A stretch of 29,395 bases of DNA from JBBDIP01 sp050260675 (GTDB lineage Bacteria > Bacillota > Sulfobacillia > Fermentithermobacillales > Fermentithermobacillaceae): contig JBLNCN010000013.1 of the NCBI GenBank assembly GCA_050260675.1, positions 1 to 29,395 of the forward strand. The letters run 5' to 3'. This document shows, piece after piece, positions 1 through 6,804 of this stretch; within the stretch, counting starts at the first letter, position 1; each line of letters starts with the position of its first letter. The notes under the pieces were generated by a model. It made no database searches and had not been told where the DNA came from. It saw only the letters and a list, made by a program, of their open reading frames with translations. Made by a program: the position numbers and the translations under genes.

Positions 1-178
1 CCCTGGCCTTCTCTTCAGGAGCCTTGTCGATCTGGTCGAACGGGGTGAAGTCAGCCCATCCCTTTGTCGACAAGACCCTGGTTATGGCCGCGGTAAGGGT
101 AGTCTTGCCGTGGTCGATATGTCCGATGGTTCCTACGTTTACATGGGGTTTCGTTCTCTCGAATTTCTTCTTGGCCAC
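1..178 (-). CDS. tuf: Elongation factor Tu, N-terminal part (runs off the window)
   Basis: This is the first ~59 codons of EF-Tu, the GTPase that delivers aminoacyl-tRNA to the ribosome. The translation opens MAKKKFERTKPHVNVGTIGH and contains the P-loop GHIDHGKTTL, which is diagnostic. I place the start at the GTG at 176-178, because GGAG lies 7 nt upstream of it; an in-frame ATG six bases further upstream sits too close to the same ribosome binding site. The gene continues past the left edge. The tRNA cluster lies upstream in the same direction, and tuf next to tRNA genes downstream of sigH is a familiar arrangement in Bacillota. The product call is near certain; the full length cannot be seen. 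Confidence 0.96.
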   Translation of the reverse strand, partial: MAKKKFERTKPHVNVGTIGHIDHGKTTLTAAITRVLSTKGWADFTPFDQIDKAPEEKAR

Positions 179-282
179 AATCATTCTCCTTTCATGAGCG
201 AGGTGGCCCAAAGACAAGCCTCTCGACTCCTGTGGCATCCTCCGGCCCGCCTACTAGACAAGCCCTAAAGCGCCTATGGATC

Positions 283-311
283 TATCTATCAAGGTTTTGG
301 GGATCGTGCAA
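283..311 (-). promoter_or_regulatory. Possible promoter for tuf
   Basis: On the minus strand a TTGCAC -35-like box (306-311) is followed after 17 bp by TAGATA (283-288) within a GATAGATAGAT run. The -35 is good and the -10 is weak. It would give tuf a transcript independent of the upstream tRNA cluster. This is inferred from spacing only. Confidence 0.33.
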
Positions 312-348
312 GTTCTTCCTGGGGGCTCCAACAGAGATTGTCTCCGAA

Positions 349-365
349 AGCGCTCGCGGAGCGCT
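349..365 (-). terminator. Hairpin between tRNA-Thr and tuf
   Basis: A perfect 7-bp inverted repeat, AGCGCTC and GAGCGCT with a 3-nt loop, lies just 3' of tRNA-Thr on the minus strand. There is no T tract. It could be a weak terminator or an RNA-processing hairpin separating the tRNAs from the tuf message. Confidence 0.35.
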
Positions 366-377
366 CATAGATCAAAA

Positions 378-453
378 TGGAGCTCGCAACCAGAATCGAA
401 CTGGTGACCTCATCCTTACCAAGGATGCGCTCTGCCGACTGAGCTATGCGAGC
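378..453 (-). tRNA. tRNA-Thr (anticodon GGT)
   Basis: The minus strand folds as a 76-nt tRNA with acceptor stem GCTCGCA pairing TGCGAGC, D-loop AGCTCAGTCGGCAGAGC, anticodon stem CATCC/GGATG around loop TTGGTAA, and T-arm GGTTCGATTC-like sequence. The 3' CCA is encoded. The anticodon GGT decodes ACC and ACT. It is the last tRNA before tuf, 14 nt after the initiator tRNA. Confidence 0.96.
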
Positions 454-466
454 ACCAAGAGAAGAC

Positions 467-544
<78 letters not shown>

Positions 545-570
545 ACGATATGCAGTTGTGAAAGGTTCGG

Positions 571-656
571 TGGTGGAGAGGGAAGGATTCGAACCTTCGA
601 AGGCGTCTGCCAGCAGATTTACAGTCTGTCCCCTTTGGCCACTTGGGTACCTCTCC
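571..656 (-). tRNA. tRNA-Tyr (anticodon GTA)
   Basis: This is an 86-nt class II tRNA on the minus strand, with acceptor GGAGAGG/CCTCTCC, anticodon stem CAGA/TCTG around CTGTAAA, a long variable arm, a GGTTCGAATCC T-arm and an encoded CCA. The GTA anticodon and the long variable arm fit bacterial tRNA-Tyr. It is the first gene of the Tyr-fMet-Thr cluster. Confidence 0.96.
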
Positions 657-747
657 ACGACATCCTGACGACGCATAGGTTATCTTACTACCTTTGTTCC
701 TGCTGCGCAACCGTTTTTGCTTTCCAGCCGGCTGCGCAACACCGGCA

Positions 748-776
748 ATTATACCTGCTTGACCGCAGGAACGCAA
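748..776 (-). promoter_or_regulatory. Sigma-A type promoter of the tRNA cluster
   Basis: On the minus strand TTGCGT (771-776), a 17-bp spacer and a perfect TATAAT (748-753) lie about 90 bp upstream of tRNA-Tyr. The quality of the -10 and the exact spacing fit a stable-RNA promoter driving tRNA-Tyr, fMet, Thr and perhaps tuf. Confidence 0.75.
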
Positions 777-819
777 CCGAGCCTCGACAAGAAAACTCAA
801 TAGCAAGCCGCAATGGGAA

Positions 820-843
820 GCGGAGAGGGCAAGCCCTCTCCGC
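820..843 (-). terminator. Hairpin downstream of the oligoendopeptidase gene
   Basis: A perfect 11-bp inverted repeat (GCGGAGAGGGC and its complement, 2-nt loop) lies about 37 nt after the peptidase stop codon. No strong T tract follows on the minus strand, so termination is inferred from position and stem strength. Confidence 0.5.
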
Positions 844-879
844 CATCCGTATCCGCTCAAAGCGTAGTCTTCGCCGTGT

Positions 880-2682
880 TTACTTTGTCATCTCCAGATA
901 CTCAGGGAGATCCACCAGCACCGAGTCGAGCGCGGCCTGCCAGAAGGCGGGCTTCGTGAGGTCGGCTCCGATATGGGTCTTGGCCAGGTCTTCCACCCTC
1001 ATGCGGCCGGTATCCCTGAGCAGGTTCACGTACTTCTCCTCGAACGCAGGCCCTTCTTCCTTGGCGCGCGCGTAGACTCCCGCGGCGAACAGGAACCCGA
1101 ACGTGTAGGGGAAGTTGTAGAACGGGACTCCGGTGTTGTAGAAGTGCAGTTTGGAGGCCCAGAAAGTCGGGTGATAAATGTCCAGGGCTCCGGCGAAGGC
1201 CTCTTTCTGCGCGTCCAACATGAGCTGGTTTAGACGCTCGACGCTGACGATGCCCTTCTTCCTCGCCTCGTAGAACCGGGTCTCGAACAGGAATCTGGAC
1301 TGGATATTCATGAGGAGCTGCACTGCCATCGCGAGGCGGTCGTCCATTAGGAGGATCTTCTCCTCCCTGCTCTTGGCGGCATTTACCGCAGCGTCGGATA
1401 CGACAAGTTCCGAGAAGGTTGAGGCTGTCTCCGCCACGATCATGGCGTATTGCTGGGCCATAGGCGGCAGGTCGTTCATGACCGACTGGTGGAACGCGTG
1501 GCCTATCTCGTGAGCGACCGTAGAAACGTTGCCCAGGGTACCTGAGAAAGTGACGAAGATGCGGGACTGCCTTGCCTCAGGGAAGCTGGTGCAGAACCCT
1601 CCCATCCGCTTGCCCGGACGGTCCTCGGACTCAATCCACCTGTCCTTGAACGCGGTGGTCGCGAGCGCGGCCATCTTGCCGCTGACACGGGAGAACTTGT
1701 CGACGATGAAGTCCGCCGCCTGGTCATAGGTCATTTTGCTCTCGGCCTTGCCCACCGGCGCGTTGTAATCCTGCCAACCGAACTTCTCCAGGCCGAGGCA
1801 TTGCTTCTTGCGGTTCATGTAAGCGACCAGGCGGTCCTTGTTCTTGTTGATGGTATCCCACATAGTGTCCAGGGTCTCTTTGGACATCCGGTTGATCTCC
1901 AGAGGCTCCGAGAGGAACGAGTCCCATCCTCGCTTCCGGTAAAGCGCAAGCCTGTAGCCGGCCAGCTTGTTGAGGGCCAGCGCGCAGAGATCCGCCTCTT
2001 TTGTCCAGGCTTCCTCCCACTTGCCCATGAGGTAAGAACGGACTTGGGGATCCGGGTCGGCCAGCCTGTTAGCTAGCTGGCCTGGGGATATGGTGACCGG
2101 CTTGCCCTTCTCCTCCACAGTCACCGACATGCGCCCGGTGACCAGGTCGTACATCTCGGACCAGCCCTGGTAGCCGTCCACCGAGAGCTCATTCGCCAGG
2201 GTCTCCTGCTCGGCCGGAAGTAGCTTCTTGGCCCGCTCCCTGCGCTCATTCAAGTTGAAGGCCAGGGGCTTCACCGGCTCCGCTTGGAGCAACTGGGCGA
2301 ACTCGTCATCGGGGATCGCGAGAATCTGGCTGTCGTTGACGGTCAGGAGCGAGGCGAACCCCGCCCTTATCTGGCGAAGCCTTCCCCCAATAACTCTGGA
2401 TTGCCTGTCATGAACGTTCTGGGCATCGAGACAGGACACGAAAGCTCCGGCCTGCCTGAAACGATTGTTGAGGCTCTGGATCTTCTGAAGACGCTCCGTC
2501 CAAGCCTCAACGCCGCTGATCTTGGCGCCCGAGACTTCCGCCGACAGAGCCTTGGTGTCTCTTTCCAGGTCGTCCAGGTACTTTGCGAACTCCACGGACT
2601 CACTGCCGCCTGGGAAGAAGACGTCGAGGTCCCACGTCTGCTTAAGATCCTTGAACATGAGGTCGCACCAACCTTTCGGCAT
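880..2682 (-). CDS. pepF: M3 family oligoendopeptidase (PepF-like)
   Basis: This is a cytoplasmic zinc metallopeptidase that degrades short peptides. The 600-residue product has the M3 zinc site HEIGHAFHQ at residues 391-399, with the two histidine ligands and catalytic glutamate of HExxH. A downstream AETASTFSE segment near residue 418 supplies the third ligand. The N-terminus (TWDLDVFFPGGS) matches the oligoendopeptidase F subgroup, and length is normal. I keep the ATG at 2682, which has AGGATG about 8 nt upstream; a second ATG eight codons in (MFKDLKQTW) is possible. The gene is divergent from the CapA-like gene, and a stem-loop follows its stop. It is not linked by operon to any neighbour, so the peptide substrates are unknown. 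Confidence 0.9.
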   Translation of the reverse strand: MPKGWCDLMFKDLKQTWDLDVFFPGGSESVEFAKYLDDLERDTKALSAEVSGAKISGVEAWTERLQKIQSLNNRFRQAGAFVSCLDAQNVHDRQSRVIGGRLRQIRAGFASLLTVNDSQILAIPDDEFAQLLQAEPVKPLAFNLNERRERAKKLLPAEQETLANELSVDGYQGWSEMYDLVTGRMSVTVEEKGKPVTISPGQLANRLADPDPQVRSYLMGKWEEAWTKEADLCALALNKLAGYRLALYRKRGWDSFLSEPLEINRMSKETLDTMWDTINKNKDRLVAYMNRKKQCLGLEKFGWQDYNAPVGKAESKMTYDQAADFIVDKFSRVSGKMAALATTAFKDRWIESEDRPGKRMGGFCTSFPEARQSRIFVTFSGTLGNVSTVAHEIGHAFHQSVMNDLPPMAQQYAMIVAETASTFSELVVSDAAVNAAKSREEKILLMDDRLAMAVQLLMNIQSRFLFETRFYEARKKGIVSVERLNQLMLDAQKEAFAGALDIYHPTFWASKLHFYNTGVPFYNFPYTFGFLFAAGVYARAKEEGPAFEEKYVNLLRDTGRMRVEDLAKTHIGADLTKPAFWQAALDSVLVDLPEYLEMTK

Positions 2683-2813
2683 TTTCGATCATCCTGCATT
2701 CTCCCCAAGGCGCGAGATCCCCTTGTAGATGACGCTGGCGAAGACCCGCAGGTGGCCAACATAGAAGGGAGATCGTTGCCCGAAGCCGAAGACTTTTCCG
2801 GGGGTGAGTTCTT

Positions 2814-4130
2814 TTGTCCGAGCAGGCTAAACCGAGATTCACGATTGCTGCAACCGGAGACTCCTTTATGGCTGACCGCGTTTCATGCTACCGGGAGCCC
2901 GACTTTCTCGAAGTGTTCGACATCATCCGAAAGCAGACTGTGGGCTTCACCAACCTTGAGGTCCTCCTTAACGACTGGCAGGGCATCCCTGCCGCTGATA
3001 GCGGCGGGACCTACGCAGGAGCACCTACATACCTTGTAGAGGATCTGAAGTGGATGGGCTTTGGGGCTGTATCCAGGGCCAATAACCACTCCCTCGACTA
3101 CTCGTACGAAGGGCTGCGCATCACAACCGAGACGCTGAACAGGGCGGGGATCTGCCACGCCGGGGTCGGCGAAACCCTGGGCGAAGCCCGATCGCCTGCC
3201 TACCTGGAGACCGAAGCCGGAAGGGTTGCCATCCTGTCCGGCAGCTCCAGCTTCGCCCCTTGGGGCCGAGCCGGACACTCAAGGCCCGACTTCCAGGGAA
3301 GACCCGGCCTCTCACCGCTTCGGTACTCAACGTACTTCAACGTCTCGAAGGAACACATTGATGCCCTAAAGAGCATAGAGGACGCAGTGGGACTCACAAA
3401 GGTAAAGGAGGCAGCCCGCAAGTCCTGGTGGGGCAGGGCCGACAAGGAAGGCGAGCTTACCTTCAACGGCGTGAGGTTTGTCACTTCGGATACCCCGGGA
3501 CTCCACACGGAACCCAACGGGGGGGACGTTCAAGAGATAACCAAGTGGGTAAGGGATGCACGGCGGCAGGCCGACTGGGTTTTCTACACGCTCCACGCCC
3601 ATGAAGCCCACCTTGAGCGGGAGGTCCCAGCCGAGTTCGTGGTCAAGTTCGCGAGGGCTTGCGTTGATGCCGGGGCCGACGGGTTCATCGGCCACGGCCC
3701 TCACGTGCTCCGCGGGATTGAGATCTACAAAGGCAAGCCAATCCTCTATAGCCTGGGCAACTTCATATTCCAGAACGACCTCATCAAGAAGCATCCTCAG
3801 GAGATCTATGAAAAGACCGGCCTTAGCTTCGAACACACGCCCGCAGATATGTACGACACCAGGAGCAGGAACGACACGGTGAGTTTTCCGGCAGACGTGG
3901 CTTACTGGGAGAGCGTGCTTGCGGTAATGGACTACCAAAACGGCGCGCTCAAGACGCTGGAGATCTACCCGCTCTACCTTGGATGGGATAAGCCCAGGTC
4001 ACAGCGTGGCCGCCCCGTTCTGGCGAGAGGCGAGATCGCCGCAAGGATCCTGGGACGCATGCAGAGACTGTCGGAGCCGTTCGGCACTACCATCCGGATC
4101 GAGGGCGAGAAAGGCATCATCGAGATCTAG
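2814..4130 (+). CDS. CapA family protein (metallophosphatase fold)
   Basis: The 438-residue product belongs to the CapA/PgsA family, whose best-known members take part in poly-gamma-glutamate capsule synthesis. Family blocks appear in order: ATGDSFM near residue 13, NLEVLL near residue 45, NNHSLDYSYEGL near residue 90, LHAHEAHLE near residue 260, then GHGPHVLRGIEIY and YSLGNFIFQ around residues 300-325. These are metal-ligand and core motifs of the calcineurin-like fold. No signal peptide or membrane anchor is seen, and no capB or capC homologue lies nearby, so a capsule role is not supported; the real substrate is unknown. The start is a TTG preceded by GGGGGTGA, about 7 nt away. A copy of the intergenic palindromic repeat begins 6 nt after the stop. 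Confidence 0.85.
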   Translation: MSEQAKPRFTIAATGDSFMADRVSCYREPDFLEVFDIIRKQTVGFTNLEVLLNDWQGIPAADSGGTYAGAPTYLVEDLKWMGFGAVSRANNHSLDYSYEGLRITTETLNRAGICHAGVGETLGEARSPAYLETEAGRVAILSGSSSFAPWGRAGHSRPDFQGRPGLSPLRYSTYFNVSKEHIDALKSIEDAVGLTKVKEAARKSWWGRADKEGELTFNGVRFVTSDTPGLHTEPNGGDVQEITKWVRDARRQADWVFYTLHAHEAHLEREVPAEFVVKFARACVDAGADGFIGHGPHVLRGIEIYKGKPILYSLGNFIFQNDLIKKHPQEIYEKTGLSFEHTPADMYDTRSRNDTVSFPADVAYWESVLAVMDYQNGALKTLEIYPLYLGWDKPRSQRGRPVLARGEIAARILGRMQRLSEPFGTTIRIEGEKGIIEI

Positions 4131-4135
4131 AGGCA

Positions 4136-4217
4136 CCAACGGCTCGCCCTTCGCGAATCTCTGGCGCGTTCGCTTCGCGGCGCGCTAGTAATCTTCGCCT
4201 CGAGCTGGAACCGCTGG
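4136..4217 (-). repeat. Intergenic palindromic repeat, copy A (inverted orientation)
   Basis: This ~82-bp unit, read on the minus strand, matches the copies at 6607-6688 and 6715-6794 with roughly a dozen changes. Shared landmarks are CCAGCGGTTCCAGC at the left end, ACTAGCG and CCGCGAAGCG in the middle, CCAGAGATTCGCG, and GGGCGAGCCG at the right end. The outer ends form an inverted repeat (CCAGCGG / CCGTTGG). It lies immediately after the CapA-like stop, at the edge of a convergent intergenic gap. No coding potential is apparent. Confidence 0.85.
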
Positions 4218-4324
4218 CAGATCGACCAGGGCCCCGTCTGGAACGCCGGCTGACCGTCATGCGGCGACTATTGCGATCCGGTATTGGTCTCGTCGAGATC
4301 ATTGGGATTTGCCATGATCACCGT

Positions 4325-4490
4325 GTGACTAATAGCGACCCGAGCGATTAGTCACCGCGAGGCCAGTTTGTCGAAAAGTGTAGTCATGCGGTAACTAATC
4401 AGCTCTGATTAGGCACGTAGTGACCCGACTTTTCGCGGTAATGGTCACGGGAAGTAATATGACTAATTTAGTAATATGCACGCCGTGACC
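4325..4490. repeat. Cluster of three dyad-symmetric sequences
   Basis: Three successive inverted repeats share TAAT/ATTA cores and GTGAC/GTCAC arms. Dyad 1 is GTGACTAAT (4325-4333) with ATTAGTCAC (4347-4355). Dyad 2 is a 64-bp imperfect palindrome centred on 4403.5: CGAAAAGT (4372-4379), GTCA (4383-4386) and CTAATCAG (4395-4402) all pair with symmetric partners ending at 4435. Dyad 3 is GGTCACGG (4443-4450) with CCGTGACC (4483-4490), and it contains a direct repeat AGTAATATG at 4453 and 4470. The stretch is AT-richer than its surroundings. No gene is visible in the 4131-4817 gap; the function is unknown. Confidence 0.7.
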
Positions 4491-4629
4491 CCCGGAAATC
4501 TGACTGGTCGTCACATGATAAGGTTGAAACCCATATGAATCGCAGTGCGACCGATGCGATCCCTCTCAGATATCAGACGGTTTGTCGGAAACTCTCAGAC
4601 GCGGCGGCGAGCCAAATCGGCAACAGTGA

Positions 4630-4663
4630 CTGGGGTCGATACGGACAGCAGTGCCGACCCCAG
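4630..4663. repeat. Isolated 9-bp inverted repeat
   Basis: CTGGGGTCG (4630-4638) and CGACCCCAG (4655-4663) are perfect complements with a 16-nt loop. The hairpin lies between the dyad cluster and repeat copy B, with no coding sequence around it. Its role, if any, is unknown. Confidence 0.45.
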
Positions 4664-4686
4664 GGGCTACAGAAACGGCAAGGTCC

Positions 4687-4765
4687 CCAGCGGTGCCAGC
4701 CCCAAGCAGCTTAGTAGCGATCCGCAAAGCAGCGAGCCACAGATTCGCGAGGGGCGCGCCGCTGG
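4687..4765 (+). repeat. Intergenic palindromic repeat, copy B (diverged)
   Basis: This is a ~79-bp relative of the other copies, from CCAGCGGTGCCAGCCCCAAG to GGGCGCGCCGCTGG. The middle keeps AGCTTAGTAGCG and CAGATTCGCG, but many stem positions have changed. The terminal CCAGCGG/CCGCTGG inverted repeat is intact. It is in the opposite orientation to copy A, so the two bracket the dyad cluster. Confidence 0.75.
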
Positions 4766-4776
4766 TGCCTTACAGA

Positions 4777-4800
4777 TTCGCCCCGGGCTGGAATCGCTGG
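4777..4800 (-). repeat. Truncated end of the palindromic repeat
   Basis: The 24 bp TTCGC..CGGGCTGGAATCGCTGG match one end of the repeat family in inverted orientation. Only this end is present. It lies 12 bp beyond copy B and just before the acetyltransferase stop codon, and looks like an internally deleted copy. Confidence 0.6.
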
Positions 4801-4817
4801 CACGGCCATTATCGCGT

Positions 4818-6128
4818 CTAGAATGCCGTCAAGCAGATGGGCTTCGGTGCCTTGAACAGCGCGTCGACTACTGGGATTTGGCTTACGTCCGAGATATCTG
4901 CTAGGCCGTAGTTGTGCAGCGACTCGAACCCTACGGCTCCTACAAGCATCGATGAGAACTCTGCCACGTCCATGGTGATCTCGACGTCCCACGGAGCGGA
5001 TTGGTCCGCTACCTCAGGCAAACCCTCCGTGAAGTGCACCACGATGCTTCCGCTGTTCTCGGGCTGGAAACTGTCCTCGATTGTGAGCCTCACCTTTAGG
5101 GTCATTCCACCGAAGCTGCGGTCTTTCAGTAGCCCAAAGACGCCAGGGACATCCACTACCTTATACATAAGTCCCACGCCCTGGGTGCCGGTGACGTGGT
5201 AGACCGAAGGTATCATGTCGAGGCTTCCGTCGCGGGGGTCAACCGGAAGGAAGAAGAAGTGATCGTCCTGGGTGTCTATTATGACCTTCCGGACCTGGTC
5301 CGCCTGGGAGTGCAGGAAAGCCATCATCTCTGACAGGTCTTCCCGATCATCGAAGACCAGTTCCCGTACAAGGATATCGTTCACGAGGAAGCGGCCCTGC
5401 GTGTCAGGCCTGAAAGTGAACGCCATGTAGGCCGTCACCTTGCCGTCCCTCTTGCAACCCACCACCCGGAGTGGTGCATTGTCGAACATGACCGCTATCT
5501 CGGGCTGTGCCTTGGACATCATCCCATGGGTCCTCGAGAAGAAACGCATGTAGCACTCATGCATCCCATACGCATCCTCGCGGGTGAGGTACACGATGTG
5601 TTCCTTGGTCCGGCCCCGCGAAAGGTCAGCGGGATTGAGGGTGTAGCGGTGGATCCGTGTACCGTACCCGAAGCCCATCTTCCTGTAGAAGTCAGGCCTG
5701 AACGGGTATAGCGTAACAATCGGGGCTCCTTTCTCGCGGAAGTGCCTTAGGGAGTGGAGCATCATGTCCCTGGCGACCTTCTCCTTCTTGCGTGTGAGGT
5801 CAACTGCCAGGTTGCCCACACCGCCTGCCTTCACCGGTACTCCCAAGAGGTTCATTTTGAAACAATCCCACATGCAGAGCCCGCCGGTGAGAGTTCCCTC
5901 GCGGTAGAGCCCGTAGTAGCCTACCCTAGGGTCGATTTCCGCGCGCTGCTCCAACCGGGCTGCGTACTTCTGGATGTCTTCGTCCGATGATATCTTGAAC
6001 CCAGGGTAAGCGTTGGCTGCTATCCTTGCGAAAGACACCATTTCGTCCTTGCCCAGTTTTCTGAACTCGTCCACAGCATGCATCCCCTTCCGGCCGCAGG
6101 CCCAAGTCCTATTACTGCTGACCTCCAT
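4818..6128 (-). CDS. Eis-like GNAT N-acetyltransferase
   Basis: This 436-residue protein has the Eis/COG4552 layout: an N-terminal GNAT domain, a second GNAT-like domain and a C-terminal sterol-carrier-like domain. Family segments include VKAGGVGNLAVDLTRKKEKV (the V-site and acetyl-CoA loop near residues 100-120), VTLYPFRPDFYRKMGFGYG near 140-158, and a chain ending in phenylalanine (KPICLTAF). In Mycobacterium tuberculosis Eis the terminal Phe carboxylate and a Tyr in the equivalent YPxxxxxYxxxGYG region act in catalysis. The acetyl-CoA loop here lacks the usual Arg-rich form. Eis proteins acetylate amines including aminoglycosides, but the substrate here cannot be read from sequence. The start is the ATG after AGGAG with a 4-nt gap. 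The gene is divergent from the DUF3795 gene. Confidence 0.82.
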   Translation of the reverse strand: MEVSSNRTWACGRKGMHAVDEFRKLGKDEMVSFARIAANAYPGFKISSDEDIQKYAARLEQRAEIDPRVGYYGLYREGTLTGGLCMWDCFKMNLLGVPVKAGGVGNLAVDLTRKKEKVARDMMLHSLRHFREKGAPIVTLYPFRPDFYRKMGFGYGTRIHRYTLNPADLSRGRTKEHIVYLTREDAYGMHECYMRFFSRTHGMMSKAQPEIAVMFDNAPLRVVGCKRDGKVTAYMAFTFRPDTQGRFLVNDILVRELVFDDREDLSEMMAFLHSQADQVRKVIIDTQDDHFFFLPVDPRDGSLDMIPSVYHVTGTQGVGLMYKVVDVPGVFGLLKDRSFGGMTLKVRLTIEDSFQPENSGSIVVHFTEGLPEVADQSAPWDVEITMDVAEFSSMLVGAVGFESLHNYGLADISDVSQIPVVDALFKAPKPICLTAF

Positions 6129-6168
6129 TCAACTCCTCTCCGGTGATACGCCCCCGACCCGATTTGGG

Positions 6169-6197
6169 TTGACGCTTCGCTCGGACCCGGATATCAT
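6169..6197 (+). promoter_or_regulatory. Sigma-A type promoter of the DUF3795 gene
   Basis: TTGACG (6169-6174), exactly 17 bp of spacer and TATCAT (6192-6197) lie about 30 bp before the DUF3795 start codon. Both hexamers have only one mismatch to consensus. Confidence 0.7.
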
Positions 6198-6228
6198 CTT
6201 AACGAACATCAGTTCGGGGGGTGCCGGT

Positions 6229-6594
6229 ATGGCAACCAGTAGAGAGATCCTGGCGTATTGCGGACTTAACTGCTCTGACTGTCCCGCGTACATAGCTACT
6301 CAGAACAACGACCAAGAGGGGCTGAAGCAGACTGCCGAAAAGTGGTCCAAGGAACTGAAATGCGACATAAGACCTGAGGATTGTGTCTGCGATGGGTGCC
6401 TGCCCTTCGAGGGAGCCCGACTCGGGGGCTATTGCGGCGAATGTCCCGTAAGGGCATGCGGAATCAAGAAGAGCTATCCGAACTGCGCCTACTGCCCCGA
6501 CTACCCGTGCGAGAACCTCGCCAAGTTCCAGGTAGGCGCCACTGAAGCCAAGGAAAGGCTTGACTCACTGAGACGCCAGATCTGCAACAAGTGA
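6229..6594 (+). CDS. DUF3795 domain protein, cysteine-rich
   Basis: The 121-residue product opens MATSREILAYCGLNCSDCPA, the signature of DUF3795 proteins, which are common in anaerobic bacteria and archaea and have no established function. It contains 14 cysteines, arranged as CxxxCxxC at residues 11-18, a CVCDGC cluster, CxxC in YCGECP, and CAYCPDYPC near the C-terminus. This pattern suggests bound zinc or an iron-sulphur centre. There is no signal peptide. I use the ATG at 6229, which has GGGGGGTG just upstream and follows the promoter at 6169-6197; reading further upstream would run across that promoter. It is a single-gene unit that converges on the glutamate-synthase-like gene across two palindromic repeats. 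Confidence 0.85.
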   Translation: MATSREILAYCGLNCSDCPAYIATQNNDQEGLKQTAEKWSKELKCDIRPEDCVCDGCLPFEGARLGGYCGECPVRACGIKKSYPNCAYCPDYPCENLAKFQVGATEAKERLDSLRRQICNK

Positions 6595-6606
6595 CTGCGC
6601 GGCTCC

Positions 6607-6688
6607 GCCAGCGGTTCCAGCCCGAAGCGAAGCTTCTAGCGGGCCGCGAAGCAACCCGCCAGAGATTCGCGGAGGGCGAGCCGCTGGC
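6607..6688 (+). repeat. Intergenic palindromic repeat, copy C1
   Basis: This 82-bp unit starts GCCAGCGGTTCCAGCCC and ends GGGCGAGCCGCTGGC. The ends are inverted complements (8 perfect base pairs plus a wobble). Inside, CCGCGAA pairs with TTCGCGG and GCGGG with CCCGC, so several alternative stems are possible. It begins 13 nt after the DUF3795 stop codon. Confidence 0.88.
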
Positions 6689-6714
6689 GAGTCGAGGAAG
6701 TGTGCAAGAGCCGA

Positions 6715-6794
6715 CAGCGGTTCCAGCCCGAAGCGAAGCTTACTAGCGGGCCGCGAAGCGCCCCGCCAGAGATTCGCGGAGGGCGAACCGCTGG
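6715..6794 (+). repeat. Intergenic palindromic repeat, copy C2
   Basis: This 80-bp copy is nearly identical to C1, in the same orientation, separated from it by 26 bp. The ends CAGCGGTT and AACCGCTG are perfect complements, and differences from C1 are a few single bases in the centre. It ends 10 nt before the stop codon of the convergent glutamate-synthase-like gene. Confidence 0.88.
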
Positions 6795-6804
6795 AGGCTC
6801 AGGG

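Noticed and set aside
2814..4130. Capsule (poly-gamma-glutamate) biosynthesis locus
   Set aside because: Only the CapA-like protein is present, without CapB or CapC, a membrane anchor or operon partners.
4545..4904. Plus-strand frame of 119 codons in the repeat-rich gap
   Set aside because: It runs through repeat copy B and into the 3' end of the acetyltransferase gene on the other strand, and its composition follows the repeats. No ribosome binding site.
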